Shown: positions 9,615 to 20,951, numbered from the stretch's first letter. The stretch is DNA of 64,000 nucleotides from Gallionellaceae bacterium (GCA_009773615.1 WSYA01000002.1:1-64000), one strand, 5' to 3'. Translations and numbers: made by a program. Notes: a model not told the origin generated them from the sequence alone.

Positions 9615-11336
9615 ATGAATCTCAAACTCCTTCTGCTCAACCGTATTCGTTTTGCGTTTGCCGCATTTTCAAATTTGTTGGCACGCAAATGGAAACGGAA
9701 TTTCTATGTGTATCTGGCAGTGCTGTTCACGCTCTTCGCGCTGCTGGATACGGCCTTTTTGCATATCGGCAGCGAGATACGCACGGTCACTTTCGACGCG
9801 ATGGTGCGCTATCGTCTGGCACCGCCCAAGCCCGACCCCGATATCGTGATTGTGGATATCGACGAGGCGAGTCTTTCCGCGATGTCCAAGCAATACGGGC
9901 GCTGGCCGTGGCCGCGCCGGGTGCTGGGCGAATTCGTGGAGCAGGTGGAAAAGCAGCACCCCAAGGCGGTGATATTCGATATTTTGTTCAGCGATGCGGA
10001 TGTGTTCAATCCGAAGAGCGATGCCGCTTTCGATGCGAGCATCGCTAAAACCGGCAACACTTTTTTCCCCATGCTGCTCATTGATTCTTCCGACGATAGT
10101 TTGCGCCAGGTGAAGATCGCGCAAATTCCCGGAGCCATGCCGGTTCCGGATGAAATGCAGGAAGCCGATGCGACGATCAACATGATCCTGCCGCATTTCA
10201 AATCGGCCATCGACGGTGGCCGTCTGGGCACACAAAACGTGATTCTGGATTCGGACGGCGTGGTGCGCAACTATCCCGTGTACTCCGAAGGCTACGGCTG
10301 GCAAGTGCCCTCGCTGCCGGCGCGCATCGGGCGCGAGTTCGGCTGGCCCGCGCCGACGACCGACCACATGCTGCTGAACTGGCGCGGCAAACCTTTCAGT
10401 TATCACTATGTGAGCTTTGCCGATGCTTATCTGGCTATGACGGGCAAGGGAAAGCTGCGCGCGCCGGATGAGTTCAAAGACAAGATCATCATCATCGGCT
10501 CCACCGCGCCGAATCTCTACGACGTTCGCGCCACGCCGATGGCGGAGATGCATCCCGGCGTGGAGGTGTTGGCCACCGCGATAGACAACTACAAGCACGG
10601 CGACTCGCTGCGTTTCCCTGAGGGGCGCATCTGGTATCTGCTGATTACGCTGACCATCATCTGGCTCACCGCATGGGCGTTCCGTCGCGAGGAAGGGCGC
10701 GGAAATGTGGACACGCTGTTCGGTCTGTCGCAGTTCATCCTGATCGCGTTTTCTTTTGCCAGCATCAACTTCACCGACACTTACATCAATCTGGCGGGGC
10801 CGGTGATGCTGGGCATCGCCTATTTCACTCTGGCGCGTCTTTACGCGACGGCCACCGAGCAGGCGCTGGAGCAGAACATGGTGAGCGCGGCGTCGTCGCG
10901 CAGCGGCGAATTGCAAGCCACGCTGTTTTTGCTGCGCTTCGACACCAGGCGCAACGTGATCTCGGATGGCATGCTGGGAAAGATACGCCTCGGCTTGCAA
11001 CGCTTGGGATCGGCGCGCAAAAGCGTGGAGGTGATGAACGGCGCGCAGAAAGGCTTGTGGGGTTTGTTTGAAAAAACCATCGCAATCTCCTGGGTGGCAG
11101 ATGTCGCAGACGAGGCCGCACAAAAGGCGATCCGGGAAGATGTGGAACAAGTGTTGAATGGCTTGCAACCCTTGCTGCGGCTGCATCTTCTGCATGTCGA
11201 TGGCGCGGTGAACCATGTGCTGCATCAGGGCAATGTTCACGGCGGCGAGCGTGCGGCGGAAGGCTGGCGTTTGTTGTTCGCCGAGGCACTGCTCAAGTGG
11301 GAAGAAAAGCGCGAGTTGGACAAGCAGGGCGAGTAA
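9615..11336 (+). CDS. CHASE2-domain membrane sensor with an unassigned C-terminal region
   Basis: A 573-residue membrane protein. The ATG at 9615 is chosen because the upstream TTG at 9549 lies within the sodB terminator. One N-terminal membrane segment (about residues 30-50) is followed by a periplasmic CHASE2 domain (about 50-325; marks include DPDIVIVDIDEASL, GRWPWPR, AVIFDILFSD and IIIIGSTAPNLYD). Three membrane helices follow (about 338-410). CHASE2 proteins normally end in an adenylate cyclase, kinase or GGDEF domain. Here the last roughly 160 residues (from TATEQALEQN) show no GGDEF, HisKA/HATPase, kinase or recognisable cyclase motif. The output is therefore unknown. Confidence 0.8.
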   Translation: MNLKLLLLNRIRFAFAAFSNLLARKWKRNFYVYLAVLFTLFALLDTAFLHIGSEIRTVTFDAMVRYRLAPPKPDPDIVIVDIDEASLSAMSKQYGRWPWPRRVLGEFVEQVEKQHPKAVIFDILFSDADVFNPKSDAAFDASIAKTGNTFFPMLLIDSSDDSLRQVKIAQIPGAMPVPDEMQEADATINMILPHFKSAIDGGRLGTQNVILDSDGVVRNYPVYSEGYGWQVPSLPARIGREFGWPAPTTDHMLLNWRGKPFSYHYVSFADAYLAMTGKGKLRAPDEFKDKIIIIGSTAPNLYDVRATPMAEMHPGVEVLATAIDNYKHGDSLRFPEGRIWYLLITLTIIWLTAWAFRREEGRGNVDTLFGLSQFILIAFSFASINFTDTYINLAGPVMLGIAYFTLARLYATATEQALEQNMVSAASSRSGELQATLFLLRFDTRRNVISDGMLGKIRLGLQRLGSARKSVEVMNGAQKGLWGLFEKTIAISWVADVADEAAQKAIREDVEQVLNGLQPLLRLHLLHVDGAVNHVLHQGNVHGGERAAEGWRLLFAEALLKWEEKRELDKQGE

Positions 11337-11366
11337 TTTGCCCGGATAATTTATCTGGCATCAACT

Positions 11367-11422
11367 CTTACCCCCATCCCAACCTTGTCCCCTCATAGGG
11401 AGAGGATTAGGGTGGGGGTAAG
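11367..11422. repeat. Inverted-repeat element between convergent genes
   Basis: CTTACCCCCA at 11367 is mirrored by GGGGGTAAG ending at 11422, with further imperfect pairing inside (CCTCATAGGGAGAGG). It is a GC-rich hairpin of about 56 bases between two converging genes. It could terminate both, but there is no U-tract on either strand, so a dispersed repeat is the safer call. Confidence 0.6.
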
Positions 11423-11447
11423 TCCATTTAATGTGCTGAAGCAGGGT

Positions 11448-12812
11448 TCATTTTTTGTGATCCGTTGAATCTACCTCGTCATCCACTCTATACAAGTTAT
11501 AGCGCGCCTTATAGAGTTGCGGATCGAGTTGCAGCGCGGTGATGAATGCGTGCCGCGCCTCGGTGTGGCGGTGGGCGAGCAGATAGGCATATCCCAGATT
11601 GTTGTGTACGCGCGCTTTGTTCGGCGATTTCATCACCGTGTCTTCCCACAGCGCGATCTCGTTGGCGTAATCCATATTGCGCAACACGGTGAGGCTGGCG
11701 AGGACGATCAGCAACGCGGCGGCGCTTAGTTGCAAAGCTCTGGTGCTCAGCCAAAGCGTCAGCTCGATGGCGAGCGCGAGAAACAACGGCCATCCTGCCA
11801 AGTACATCTGTCTGTCATTGGCAATGTCGAGACGCGGCAGGAACAGGTGCAACGGTATTAGTTGCAATATCACCCAGGCCAAGGCGAAGCTGACCCACGG
11901 ACGTTTGCGCCAGCAGGCGAGCATGAGCGCGAACAGCGCCGCGAAGAATAGCAAGGGCAGCAGGCTGGCGGAAAAATCACGCTGCAATTGCAGGCCGGAA
12001 TCGATGTTCAGCCACAACGGTGCGGCCCATTGCCGCAGCAGATAAGCGAAGGCATAAAGTTGAGTTGCCGCGTTTCCTTGCAGGGAGTTGAGTTGGGCAC
12101 TGCGTTCCATTTGCGATAGATAGCTGTCGCTGAACAGAAAGAACAGTGCGCCCAGAATCAGCACCAGCCAGTTCGCCCACTGCGGTTTCAGGGCGCGTTG
12201 CCATTTGCCGCCGCAGGCACATTCCCATAACAGCAGCGCCAGCGGAAACGTCACGGCGGTTTCCTTGACGCTCAGAGCGATGATGAAGAGCAGTGGGGTC
12301 AAGCCATACACCTTGAGCTTGTTTTGCTGCATGCGTCCGCTGATGTAAGTGAGCAGCCCGGCCAGATAGAGCAGCGTCATCAGCGACGTGGAGCGACCGC
12401 AGATATATGTGACAGCTTCGGTATGGATGGGGTGTGCGGCGAACAGCAGCGCGGCCAGCAAGGGCGCATTTTTAAACGTATCCGCCTGCCATTGCTGACG
12501 CACGAATTCCTTCGCTAGCAGATAGACGAGGTACGCGTTTGCCAGATGGATCAGCATATTGGTCAGGTGAAAGCCTGTCACGCCCATGCCCATCGTCCAG
12601 TTGAGGGTGTAGCTGGCTTTGAGCAGCGGACGTATGCCCAAGGTCAGCCCTTGCATCCAGCTAGCCCATGAATGTACGCGCGGATTGTTGACGATGACTT
12701 TGTAGTCGTCGAATTGAAAGTCAGCATTAAACGCATTGGCATAGCAGAGCAATACCGCGAATGCCAGCCACAGCAGCACGCCGATATTGGTCTCAGTGCG
12801 TGTTATGTGCAT
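11448..12812 (-). CDS. TMTC-like membrane glycosyltransferase with C-terminal TPR
   Basis: About 454 residues with roughly ten hydrophobic segments. The early FQFDDYKVIVNNPRV segment carries the Asp-Asp typical of the first periplasmic loop in GT-C protein O-mannosyltransferases, and HPIHTEAVTYICGRS is a strong TMTC-family motif. The last 50 residues (KARVHNNLGYAYLLAH onward) form one or two TPRs. Such enzymes use polyprenyl-linked sugars on the outer face of the membrane; the substrate is unknown here. The ATG at 12812 overlaps the end of the upstream carboxypeptidase by 20 nt; a start at 12845 is also possible. It is the last gene of a three-gene operon. Confidence 0.75.
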   Translation of the reverse strand: MHITRTETNIGVLLWLAFAVLLCYANAFNADFQFDDYKVIVNNPRVHSWASWMQGLTLGIRPLLKASYTLNWTMGMGVTGFHLTNMLIHLANAYLVYLLAKEFVRQQWQADTFKNAPLLAALLFAAHPIHTEAVTYICGRSTSLMTLLYLAGLLTYISGRMQQNKLKVYGLTPLLFIIALSVKETAVTFPLALLLWECACGGKWQRALKPQWANWLVLILGALFFLFSDSYLSQMERSAQLNSLQGNAATQLYAFAYLLRQWAAPLWLNIDSGLQLQRDFSASLLPLLFFAALFALMLACWRKRPWVSFALAWVILQLIPLHLFLPRLDIANDRQMYLAGWPLFLALAIELTLWLSTRALQLSAAALLIVLASLTVLRNMDYANEIALWEDTVMKSPNKARVHNNLGYAYLLAHRHTEARHAFITALQLDPQLYKARYNLYRVDDEVDSTDHKK

Positions 12813-13593
12813 GAGCGAATGCCAGATCAAGAATGTCCGCCGCATCCCACCAGCGGTCGTGTCCGTGCAGCATCACCAGCAGTACTTTATGTTCACCGCG
12901 CTTGGCGTAAGCCACTAGACACTTGCCTGCTTTGGCGGTATATCCGGTCTTGAGGCCGAGTGCGCCGTCGTAGCGCCCGATCAGCGCATTTTTGCTGGAT
13001 AGCTGGTATGGCTTGCCGTCCAGCGTGGTGATCTTCGTGTGTTGCTGCGAGGTAAGCGGCAGCAGTTGCGTATGTTGGAGCAATTCGTGCGCCAAGCGCG
13101 CGAGATCGTGAGCAGATGAATAGTGGCCGGGCGCATCATGACCGCACGCATTCTGAAACCGGGTACTGCGTAATCCAAGTTCATGCGCACGCCGGTTCAT
13201 ATGCTTTACGAATGCAGCCTCGCTACCGGCCAGATGATCGGCCAGCGCGTGGCAGGCATCATTCGCCGACTCGATCAGCGTGGCGGCGAGCAGGTCTTGT
13301 ACGAGGAAGCGTTCGCCGGGTTTGAGGGCGAGGCGCGAGCCGGTTTCGCGAGAGGCAGCGCGGCTGATGCTTGCGGTGTCCTTCAGTTGGTTTTGTTCCA
13401 GCACCAACAAGGTGGTCATTAATTTGGTCAGGCTGGCTGGTGGCAGGTGTTTTTCAGCCTGTCTTTTCCATACGACAGCGCCATTGATCTCCACCAGATA
13501 GGCATCGGCGACTTGCGGAAACGGATCGGGCTGGGCTGCCGCCCAAACTAAAGGGGATAACAACCACAGCCCGATGAATATCCAAGTGCGCAC
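12793..13593 (-). CDS. Periplasmic D-alanyl-D-alanine carboxypeptidase (S11 family)
   Basis: A 266-residue penicillin-binding enzyme that trims the terminal D-Ala of peptidoglycan pentapeptides. After a signal peptide (WIFIGLWLLSPLVWA) the three active-site motifs are intact: SLTK with Ser54 and Lys57, SAN at 109-111, and KTG at 215-217. It is shorter than PBP5 (about 400 residues) because the C-terminal beta domain and amphipathic anchor are missing, so it is probably a soluble PBP7-like enzyme. The start is GTG immediately after the TAA of the upstream gene (TAAGTG), which implies coupled translation. Confidence 0.9.
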   Translation of the reverse strand: MRTWIFIGLWLLSPLVWAAAQPDPFPQVADAYLVEINGAVVWKRQAEKHLPPASLTKLMTTLLVLEQNQLKDTASISRAASRETGSRLALKPGERFLVQDLLAATLIESANDACHALADHLAGSEAAFVKHMNRRAHELGLRSTRFQNACGHDAPGHYSSAHDLARLAHELLQHTQLLPLTSQQHTKITTLDGKPYQLSSKNALIGRYDGALGLKTGYTAKAGKCLVAYAKRGEHKVLLVMLHGHDRWWDAADILDLAFAHAHNTH

Positions 13594-14664
13594 TTAAAAC
13601 CCGAACACGCCCTTCAGTTTTTTAGCACCTTCCAGCATATTGGTGGAGGTGCTGCTCTCATTGTCTGAATTCTCGGAATCATTTTGGTTCTCATGTGTCT
13701 TTGACTTGTTCGGCTTGGTATTTTTGGAAGCAACATTGGCCGAACTGCCGCCCGTATCCTCCTCTACCATGTTGCCGCCCATGCACTGCTTTAATTTGTC
13801 GCCCCCGGTATAGCCGCGCCCCTCGCACTCCTCGCGTTGGCGCATCCATTCGCGGTAGGCTTTGGCCTCCGCCGGGCAATTCGCATCCAGGAAAGATTGA
13901 GGGCCTTTACGCGCTGTAGCTTTGCATAGCGACTTCTTCATGCTGTCGAGATTCAATTTGCACGCCTTGACAGGAGAGGAGCTTCGCTGATGAGCTTGTT
14001 GATAACTTTGATCTTGTTGAACCAGTTGTTCATACGCGGCCAAATCATGCGGAACATCATTGCGCATCACTTGGCACAGTGCTTCTTTTTTACTTGGGCA
14101 AACAGGTGTTTGCCCGATAAACAGGCTGGAATTATTCACCCACGCGGAAGTGTTGTAAGCCGATGTATCGCAAAGCTTGTCCATCTGGCCTTTTCTTAGC
14201 GCTTCATGCTCTTTGACCTGTGCCTGCATCTTTTTACTGGCCTCTTCCGAATCGCAACTGCCGCCTATGCGCTTGCTGCTTGAGGTCATGCTCATATCCG
14301 TGTCTGTGCCGCGCGATTTGCCCGAAAAACGCATCTTGCTTTCGCTGGCGTTAGCGCTGACGGTTTGTTCGCCGGTGCCGGTCATGATCTCGCCGTCGCG
14401 GTCGCAGCGCACTTTAAAGGTGGTCTTCTTGCCGACTGTTTTAATGTCGCTCATTTGACAGTCTTTGTCGCCGGAGGATTTTCGGGGATCGTTTTCATTG
14501 CCTTTGGCAATGCAAACTTTTGTAGTGGTCGCTGGCATAGCGAAAGGCATGCCCGGCATTTCCATCTTTGAAGTGACTTCCCAATACTCCCCTGGAGCCG
14601 CATACGCGGTGGAATTTATCAGGCCGGTAAGAATTACCAGAATGGCAGTGAGGTGTTTGTTCAT
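13594..14664 (-). CDS. Exported DUF3617-type cysteine-rich protein
   Basis: A 356-residue protein with a signal peptide (LTAILVILTGLINSTAYA). Residues about 25-140 match the DUF3617 pattern: PGEYWEVTSKMEMPGMPF, a KVCIAKG segment and RCDRDGEIMTG. The remainder is unusual, with paired cysteines (for example PVCPSKKEALCQV and QREECEGRGYTGG) and a polar tail rich in Asn, Ser and Lys. DUF3617 proteins are periplasmic and of unknown role. It is the first gene of an operon with the carboxypeptidase and the TMTC-like transferase, which suggests cell-envelope work. Confidence 0.7.
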   Translation of the reverse strand: MNKHLTAILVILTGLINSTAYAAPGEYWEVTSKMEMPGMPFAMPATTTKVCIAKGNENDPRKSSGDKDCQMSDIKTVGKKTTFKVRCDRDGEIMTGTGEQTVSANASESKMRFSGKSRGTDTDMSMTSSSKRIGGSCDSEEASKKMQAQVKEHEALRKGQMDKLCDTSAYNTSAWVNNSSLFIGQTPVCPSKKEALCQVMRNDVPHDLAAYEQLVQQDQSYQQAHQRSSSPVKACKLNLDSMKKSLCKATARKGPQSFLDANCPAEAKAYREWMRQREECEGRGYTGGDKLKQCMGGNMVEEDTGGSSANVASKNTKPNKSKTHENQNDSENSDNESSTSTNMLEGAKKLKGVFGF

Positions 14665-14746
14665 GATCGCTCCCCGAGGTTGATTTGTTTTGCTGCGCCG
14701 GACAGATTCTTTGCTTTCTGCATCGAGTCGTCAAGCGCAGCGAAAA

Positions 14747-15247
14747 TCAGGCCGCGCGCTTAAAACTGGTTTTGAGAGCGGCGACCATGGCGGCGATGCG
14801 CTGCTTGGCGAGCTGATAAGTCTGCCAGCGATCCAGATAGGCGTGGATATGATCGCGGTAATACATCACTTTTGCGTATAGGCGCGCGAACCAGTCGAGC
14901 TGGAGCAGGGCCGGGCGGGTGAGGTTAAAGATGCGCGAGAACAGGGCCATGCCCGCGAGTTTTGCGAGCACGAAAATGCTGCCACCGATCAGCCAATGCC
15001 CGGCCGCCATGGCGTGCAGGCCGGCGAGTTTGGCGGGGATGAGGATCAGGCTGGGCAGCAAAAAAGTGAACAACGCCCAGCGCGGTGGTAGCGCGGCGAT
15101 GCGTTGTTCGACGGCGTGGACGAAGTGCACCGCGCCCAGCCGTGCCATGAGTTTCGCCGTCCAGTCCCAGATGGCTTCTTCGATGAGGAACACGATGGCG
15201 GCGAGCCAGATGAAGGGAGCGAGCAGAGGGTGTTTTAGTTTTTGCAT
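14747..15247 (-). CDS. Small inner-membrane protein of unknown function
   Basis: A 166-residue protein with at least three hydrophobic segments (PFIWLAAIVFLIEEAIW, ALFTFLLPSLILIPAKLAGL, WLIGGSIFVLAKLAGMALF) and a basic C-terminal tail (YQLAKQRIAAMVAALKTSFK). The ATG at 15247 is chosen because the longer frame to 15484 runs into the divergent exonuclease gene and adds an unmembrane-like basic stretch. I do not recognise a named family. It is transcribed away from the exonuclease gene and 82 nt ahead of the DUF3617 gene. Confidence 0.65.
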   Translation of the reverse strand: MQKLKHPLLAPFIWLAAIVFLIEEAIWDWTAKLMARLGAVHFVHAVEQRIAALPPRWALFTFLLPSLILIPAKLAGLHAMAAGHWLIGGSIFVLAKLAGMALFSRIFNLTRPALLQLDWFARLYAKVMYYRDHIHAYLDRWQTYQLAKQRIAAMVAALKTSFKRAA

Positions 15248-15335
15248 AAGGTTGGTTGTTGCATGCGAATTTCGTGACCGGATTCTAGCAAGGGTTTGGT
15301 AATATCCGTTCCTGATTTTTTGGGATACAGAGCAG

Positions 15336-16118
15336 ATGAATCCGACGTTAGTTTTTGATATTGAAACCATTCCCGATGTGGACGGGCTGCGCAAGCTGCA
15401 CGATCTGGACGAAGCGGTGAGCGACAAGCAAGTCGCGGAAATGGCTTTCCAGATGCGCCGCCAGAAGACCGGCAGCGATTTCATCCAGCATCATTTGCAG
15501 CGCGTCGCGGCGATCTCCTGCGTGCTGCGTGAGGGCGACACCTTCAAAGTGTGGTCGCTGGGCGAGCCGGGCGAAGACGAGGGCAGTATCATCAAGCGCT
15601 TCTTTGATGGCATCGAAAAATACACGCCGCAACTGGTGAGCTGGAACGGCGGCGGATTCGATCTGCCGGTGCTGCACTATCGGGGCCTGATCCACGGCAT
15701 CCAGTGCCCGCGCTACTGGGATATGGGCGAGGACGACAAAGACTTCAAGTGGAACAACTACATCAGCCGCTACCACTCGCGCCACCTCGACCTGATGGAT
15801 TTGCTGGCGATGTACACCGGACGCGCCAATGCGCCGCTGGACGATCTGGCCAAGCTGATCGGCTTCCCAGGCAAGCTGGGTATGGACGGCAGCAAAGTGT
15901 GGGAGGCGTACCAGCAAGGCAAGCTGGCCGAGATACGCAACTACTGCGAAACCGACGTGGTGAATACCTACCTAGTGTTCGCACGCTTCCAATTGATGCG
16001 CGGCCAATTTACGCAGGCGCGCTATGAGCAGGAATGCGAATTGGTGCGCAGCACTTTGGGTAAATCCTCCGAGCCGCATTGGGCTGAATATCTTGCGGCG
16101 TGGCCGTCGAAAGTTTGA
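15336..16118 (+). CDS. PolB-like 3'-5' exonuclease (DnaQ-fold)
   Basis: A 260-residue predicted exonuclease. Exo I is seen in FDIETIPDVDG (catalytic Asp and Glu near residues 8 and 10), Exo II in SWNGGGFDLPVL, and an Exo III-like segment in NYCETDVVNTYLVFARF. The family resembles the proofreading domain of B-family polymerases but has no polymerase part, and it probably acts on DNA 3' ends in the cytoplasm. AGAGCAG precedes the ATG. It heads a four-gene run (exonuclease, VanZ, RlmD, rhodanese) whose members all overlap. Confidence 0.88.
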   Translation: MNPTLVFDIETIPDVDGLRKLHDLDEAVSDKQVAEMAFQMRRQKTGSDFIQHHLQRVAAISCVLREGDTFKVWSLGEPGEDEGSIIKRFFDGIEKYTPQLVSWNGGGFDLPVLHYRGLIHGIQCPRYWDMGEDDKDFKWNNYISRYHSRHLDLMDLLAMYTGRANAPLDDLAKLIGFPGKLGMDGSKVWEAYQQGKLAEIRNYCETDVVNTYLVFARFQLMRGQFTQARYEQECELVRSTLGKSSEPHWAEYLAAWPSKV

Positions 16119-16498
16119 CGTTGGCACGTTTGCATCGCGTCTGGTTGCCGCTGGGCTGGTTTTGGGTTGCCACGGTATTCTATCTTTCGCTCATGCCGCA
16201 TCCGCCCGAACCTGTTAGCTTCCAAGGAGCCGATAAATTCGAACACGCGCTGACCTACGTCTTCCTCATGCTTTGGTTCTGCCAAATATATGGGGCGCGC
16301 AAGCAGCGCGTAGTGGTCGGCATGCTATTCGTTGCGATGGGCATCGGCATCGAATTTTTGCAGGGCATGACCGCTTACCGGATGTTTGAATATGCCGATA
16401 TGATGGCGAATACAACCGGTGTGGCAATCGGTTGGGTATTGGCGCAAACCCGTATGGGATGCGTGTTAACGATGTTGGAAAAAAATGGCAAACACTGA
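16100..16498 (+). CDS. VanZ-family membrane protein
   Basis: A 132-residue protein beginning at a GTG that overlaps the exonuclease gene by 19 nt. It has four hydrophobic segments. VanZ marks include FYLSLMP near the start, [25 protein letters not shown] and [13 protein letters not shown]. VanZ proteins are small inner-membrane proteins; one member gives low-level teicoplanin resistance, but the general function is not known. Overlaps on both sides suggest translational coupling rather than shared biochemistry with RlmD. Confidence 0.85.
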   Translation: MAVESLTLARLHRVWLPLGWFWVATVFYLSLMPHPPEPVSFQGADKFEHALTYVFLMLWFCQIYGARKQRVVVGMLFVAMGIGIEFLQGMTAYRMFEYADMMANTTGVAIGWVLAQTRMGCVLTMLEKNGKH

Positions 16499-17798
16499 AC
16501 ACGTAGTAACGATCGAATCGCTCGACCAGGACGGTCGCGGCGTCGCGCACCATGACGGCAAAGTTATCTTTATCGAGGGTGCGCTGATAGGCGAGCGCGT
16601 CACCTACTCCTCCTTTCGCAAAAAGCCCAGCTTCGAGAATGCCGTGGCAACGCGCATCCTCAAGACCTCGTATACGCGCGTTGAGCCGAAGTGTGCGCAT
16701 TTCGATATGTGCGGCGGTTGTTCCATGCAGCATCTGGATGTGCGTGCGCAGGTCGCCGCCAAGCAGCGCATCCTCGAAGACAATTTGCAGCGTATCGGCA
16801 AGGTCAAACCCGGCATGATTCTGGCGCCGATCTACGGCGAAGCATGGGGTTATCGCCAGCGCGCGCGCCTGTCGGTGCGTCATGTGCTGAAGAAGGGTAA
16901 AACGCTGGTCGGCTTTCACGAGAAGCGCAGCAGTTTCATTGCGGACATGCAGCATTGCGAAATATTGCCACTCAAGATCGCCAAGCTGTTACCCCTGTTG
17001 GCACAGCTCAACGAACAGCTTTCCATACGCGACCAGTTGCCGCAGATCGAAGTGGCAGTGGGCGAGCATGTCGATGTGCTGGTGCTGCGCATCATGCAGG
17101 CGCTCACTCCAGCCGACGAAACGCTGCTCAAACAATTCGCCGACACACATCAGGTACAGTTCTGGACACAGACCAAAGGGCCGGAAACGGTAAAACCGTT
17201 CTACCCCCTAGATGCGCCCGCGCTCAGTTACAGCATGCCGGAGTTCGGCGTCACCATGCCGTACGCGCCGACCGAATTCACGCAAGTGAACAGCACGATG
17301 AACCGGCTCATGGTGAGCCGCGCACTGCGTTTGCTCAACCCGCAACCCGATGAACGCATCGCCGATTTTTTCTGCGGCCTGGGTAATTTTACTTTGCCCA
17401 TCGCGCGCAGCGGCGCGCAGGTGTTGGGCATCGAAGGCAGTGCCGCACTGGTGAAACGCGCCGGAGAGAATGCTGCCTATAACGCGCTTTCCGGTAATGC
17501 CAAGTTCGGCGAAATGAATCTGTTCGAGATGAATGAAGCTGCGCTGGCCAAGCTGGGGCATTTTGATAAATGGCTGATCGACCCACCGCGCGATGGTGGG
17601 CTGGAGCTGGTGCGATCTATCACGCCGGAGACCGCACCGCAGACCATCGTTTACGTGAGTTGCAATCCCGCCACGCTGGCGCGCGATGCGGATGTGCTGG
17701 TACATGAGAAGGGTTACGAGCTTAAAGCGGCGGGTGTGATGAATATGTTCCCGCATACCTCGCACGTCGAATCTATCGCGGTGTTTGTAAAAGCATGA
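16485..17798 (+). CDS. rlmD: 23S rRNA (uracil-5-)-methyltransferase RlmD
   Basis: A 437-residue SAM-dependent enzyme that methylates U1939 of 23S rRNA. An N-terminal TRAM domain (about 1-60) is followed by the [4Fe-4S] cysteines Cys70, Cys76, Cys79 and Cys158. The methyltransferase domain has [11 protein letters not shown] for SAM binding, IDPPRDG, and catalytic Cys393 in [12 protein letters not shown]. All residues needed for activity are present, and the length matches E. coli RlmD (433). It overlaps the VanZ gene upstream by 14 nt and the rhodanese gene downstream by 4 nt (ATGA). Confidence 0.96.
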   Translation: MANTEHVVTIESLDQDGRGVAHHDGKVIFIEGALIGERVTYSSFRKKPSFENAVATRILKTSYTRVEPKCAHFDMCGGCSMQHLDVRAQVAAKQRILEDNLQRIGKVKPGMILAPIYGEAWGYRQRARLSVRHVLKKGKTLVGFHEKRSSFIADMQHCEILPLKIAKLLPLLAQLNEQLSIRDQLPQIEVAVGEHVDVLVLRIMQALTPADETLLKQFADTHQVQFWTQTKGPETVKPFYPLDAPALSYSMPEFGVTMPYAPTEFTQVNSTMNRLMVSRALRLLNPQPDERIADFFCGLGNFTLPIARSGAQVLGIEGSAALVKRAGENAAYNALSGNAKFGEMNLFEMNEAALAKLGHFDKWLIDPPRDGGLELVRSITPETAPQTIVYVSCNPATLARDADVLVHEKGYELKAAGVMNMFPHTSHVESIAVFVKA

Positions 17799-18259
17799 GC
17801 GGCTACGATGATTTTGTCAGTGAAGCACTTGCCCGCGTAAGCGAAATTATGCCGTGGGATTTGAGCCGTGCGCTTGCTGCCGGAAGCAAGCCTCTCCTGC
17901 TTGATGTGCGCGAACCGTCCGAGTTCGCCATGCTGCGCATCCCCGGTTCGATCAACGTGCCGCGCGGTATTTTGGAGCAATCCTGCGAATGGGATTACGA
18001 CGAGACAGTGCCGGAGTTGGCCGCAGTGCGCGAACGCGAGATCGTGGTGATCTGTCGCTCCGGCAAGCGCTCGGTGCTGGCGGCGGACGTGATGCAGCGG
18101 ATGGGGTTCAGTAACGTGGCATCACTCAAGCTCGGTATTCGCGGCTGGAACGATGCCGAGCTGCCGCTGGAAAATGTCAGCGGTGATGCGGTGGATGCTG
18201 ATGCGGGAAATGAGCTGCTGGCATCGCGTGTGAAGCCGGAGCAGCGCAAGCCGAAGTGA
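17795..18259 (+). CDS. Single-domain rhodanese-like sulfurtransferase
   Basis: A 154-residue protein with one rhodanese domain. [12 protein letters not shown] begins the fold, and the active-site loop is CRSGKRS with the catalytic cysteine first. The loop is six residues long, as in single-domain sulfurtransferases rather than Cdc25 phosphatases. [13 protein letters not shown] closes the domain, and the last 25 residues are a disordered tail. It starts in an ATGA overlap with rlmD. The sulfur donor and acceptor are unknown. Confidence 0.88.
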   Translation: MSGYDDFVSEALARVSEIMPWDLSRALAAGSKPLLLDVREPSEFAMLRIPGSINVPRGILEQSCEWDYDETVPELAAVREREIVVICRSGKRSVLAADVMQRMGFSNVASLKLGIRGWNDAELPLENVSGDAVDADAGNELLASRVKPEQRKPK

Positions 18260-18455
18260 TTGGCAATTTAAGTTTTATCTGCTGTGCGTGAGGACTGGAA
18301 TTCGCAGGCCAAAGCTGTCGTTCTCAACAAATGATAGTGATGGCTGCTTTACATATCTTTCCAGATAACCCCATTTTCCGAGACTAGGTCGAATTATCTA
18401 GATATTTTGGGCTATGTATTTAAACTAGGCATTGTGGTTCAATGCGCTTCGGAAT

Positions 18456-18494
18456 CTGCGTCTCCTTTTGCATAATGTAATAATAGAGACGCAG
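18456..18494. repeat. Perfect 9-bp inverted repeat in the katG upstream region
   Basis: CTGCGTCTC at 18456-18464 is matched by GAGACGCAG at 18486-18494, separated by 21 AT-rich bases. It lies about 135 nt before the katG start. It may be a long-loop hairpin or a two-site operator; there is no T-tract. Confidence 0.55.
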
Positions 18495-18585
18495 GAATAA
18501 TAAATACACAACACTCACTACGATAGGTGCGAAAAGTGCCTGTCTCAATATTAAAAAGGTCCGGCCCCATGGGTCTCTACAATAT

Positions 18586-18596
18586 CTGTTAGCTGT
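18586..18596. repeat. Left half of the 11-bp inverted repeat bracketing katG
   Basis: CTGTTAGCTGT here is the exact reverse complement of ACAGCTAACAG at 20796-20806. It lies 33 nt before the katG start codon. Confidence 0.6.
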
Positions 18597-18620
18597 ATAA
18601 AGTTACCATCGATAGAATAG

Positions 18621-20792
<2,172 letters not shown>

Positions 20793-20795
20793 AAG

Positions 20796-20806
20796 ACAGC
20801 TAACAG
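20796..20806. repeat. Right half of the 11-bp inverted repeat bracketing katG
   Basis: ACAGCTAACAG begins 3 nt after the katG stop codon and is the exact inverted match of 18586-18596. Confidence 0.6.
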
Positions 20807-20812
20807 CGGATT

Positions 20813-20841
20813 CCAGCGGACGGCGCTATGCGCCGCCGCTG
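20813..20841. repeat. GC-rich hairpin downstream of katG
   Basis: CAGCGGACGGCGC pairs with GCGCCGCCGCTG around a short TAT loop, with a single mismatch. There is no T-tract, so it may stabilise the mRNA end or act as a Rho-assisted terminator rather than an intrinsic one. Confidence 0.5.
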
Positions 20842-20951
20842 AACCGGAGCGTTGAATGTCCGGTATTGATTGGGTAGCAGAATAAATTCTGTCCCGGTCG
20901 AAAGGTTCGTTTAGGCCGAATTTTAGACTAAGAGCCAGTTCAATCCACAGC

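Noticed and set aside
9669-11240. A 523-codon open frame antisense to the CHASE2 gene
   Set aside because: Composition is Arg/His-rich and shadow-like, no domain is visible, and the opposite strand has a clear CHASE2 protein with normal codon use.
18541-18580. Remnant of a REP-associated transposase end (GGTCCGGCCCC)
   Set aside because: Only about a dozen bases resemble such ends and no transposase fragment is readable.
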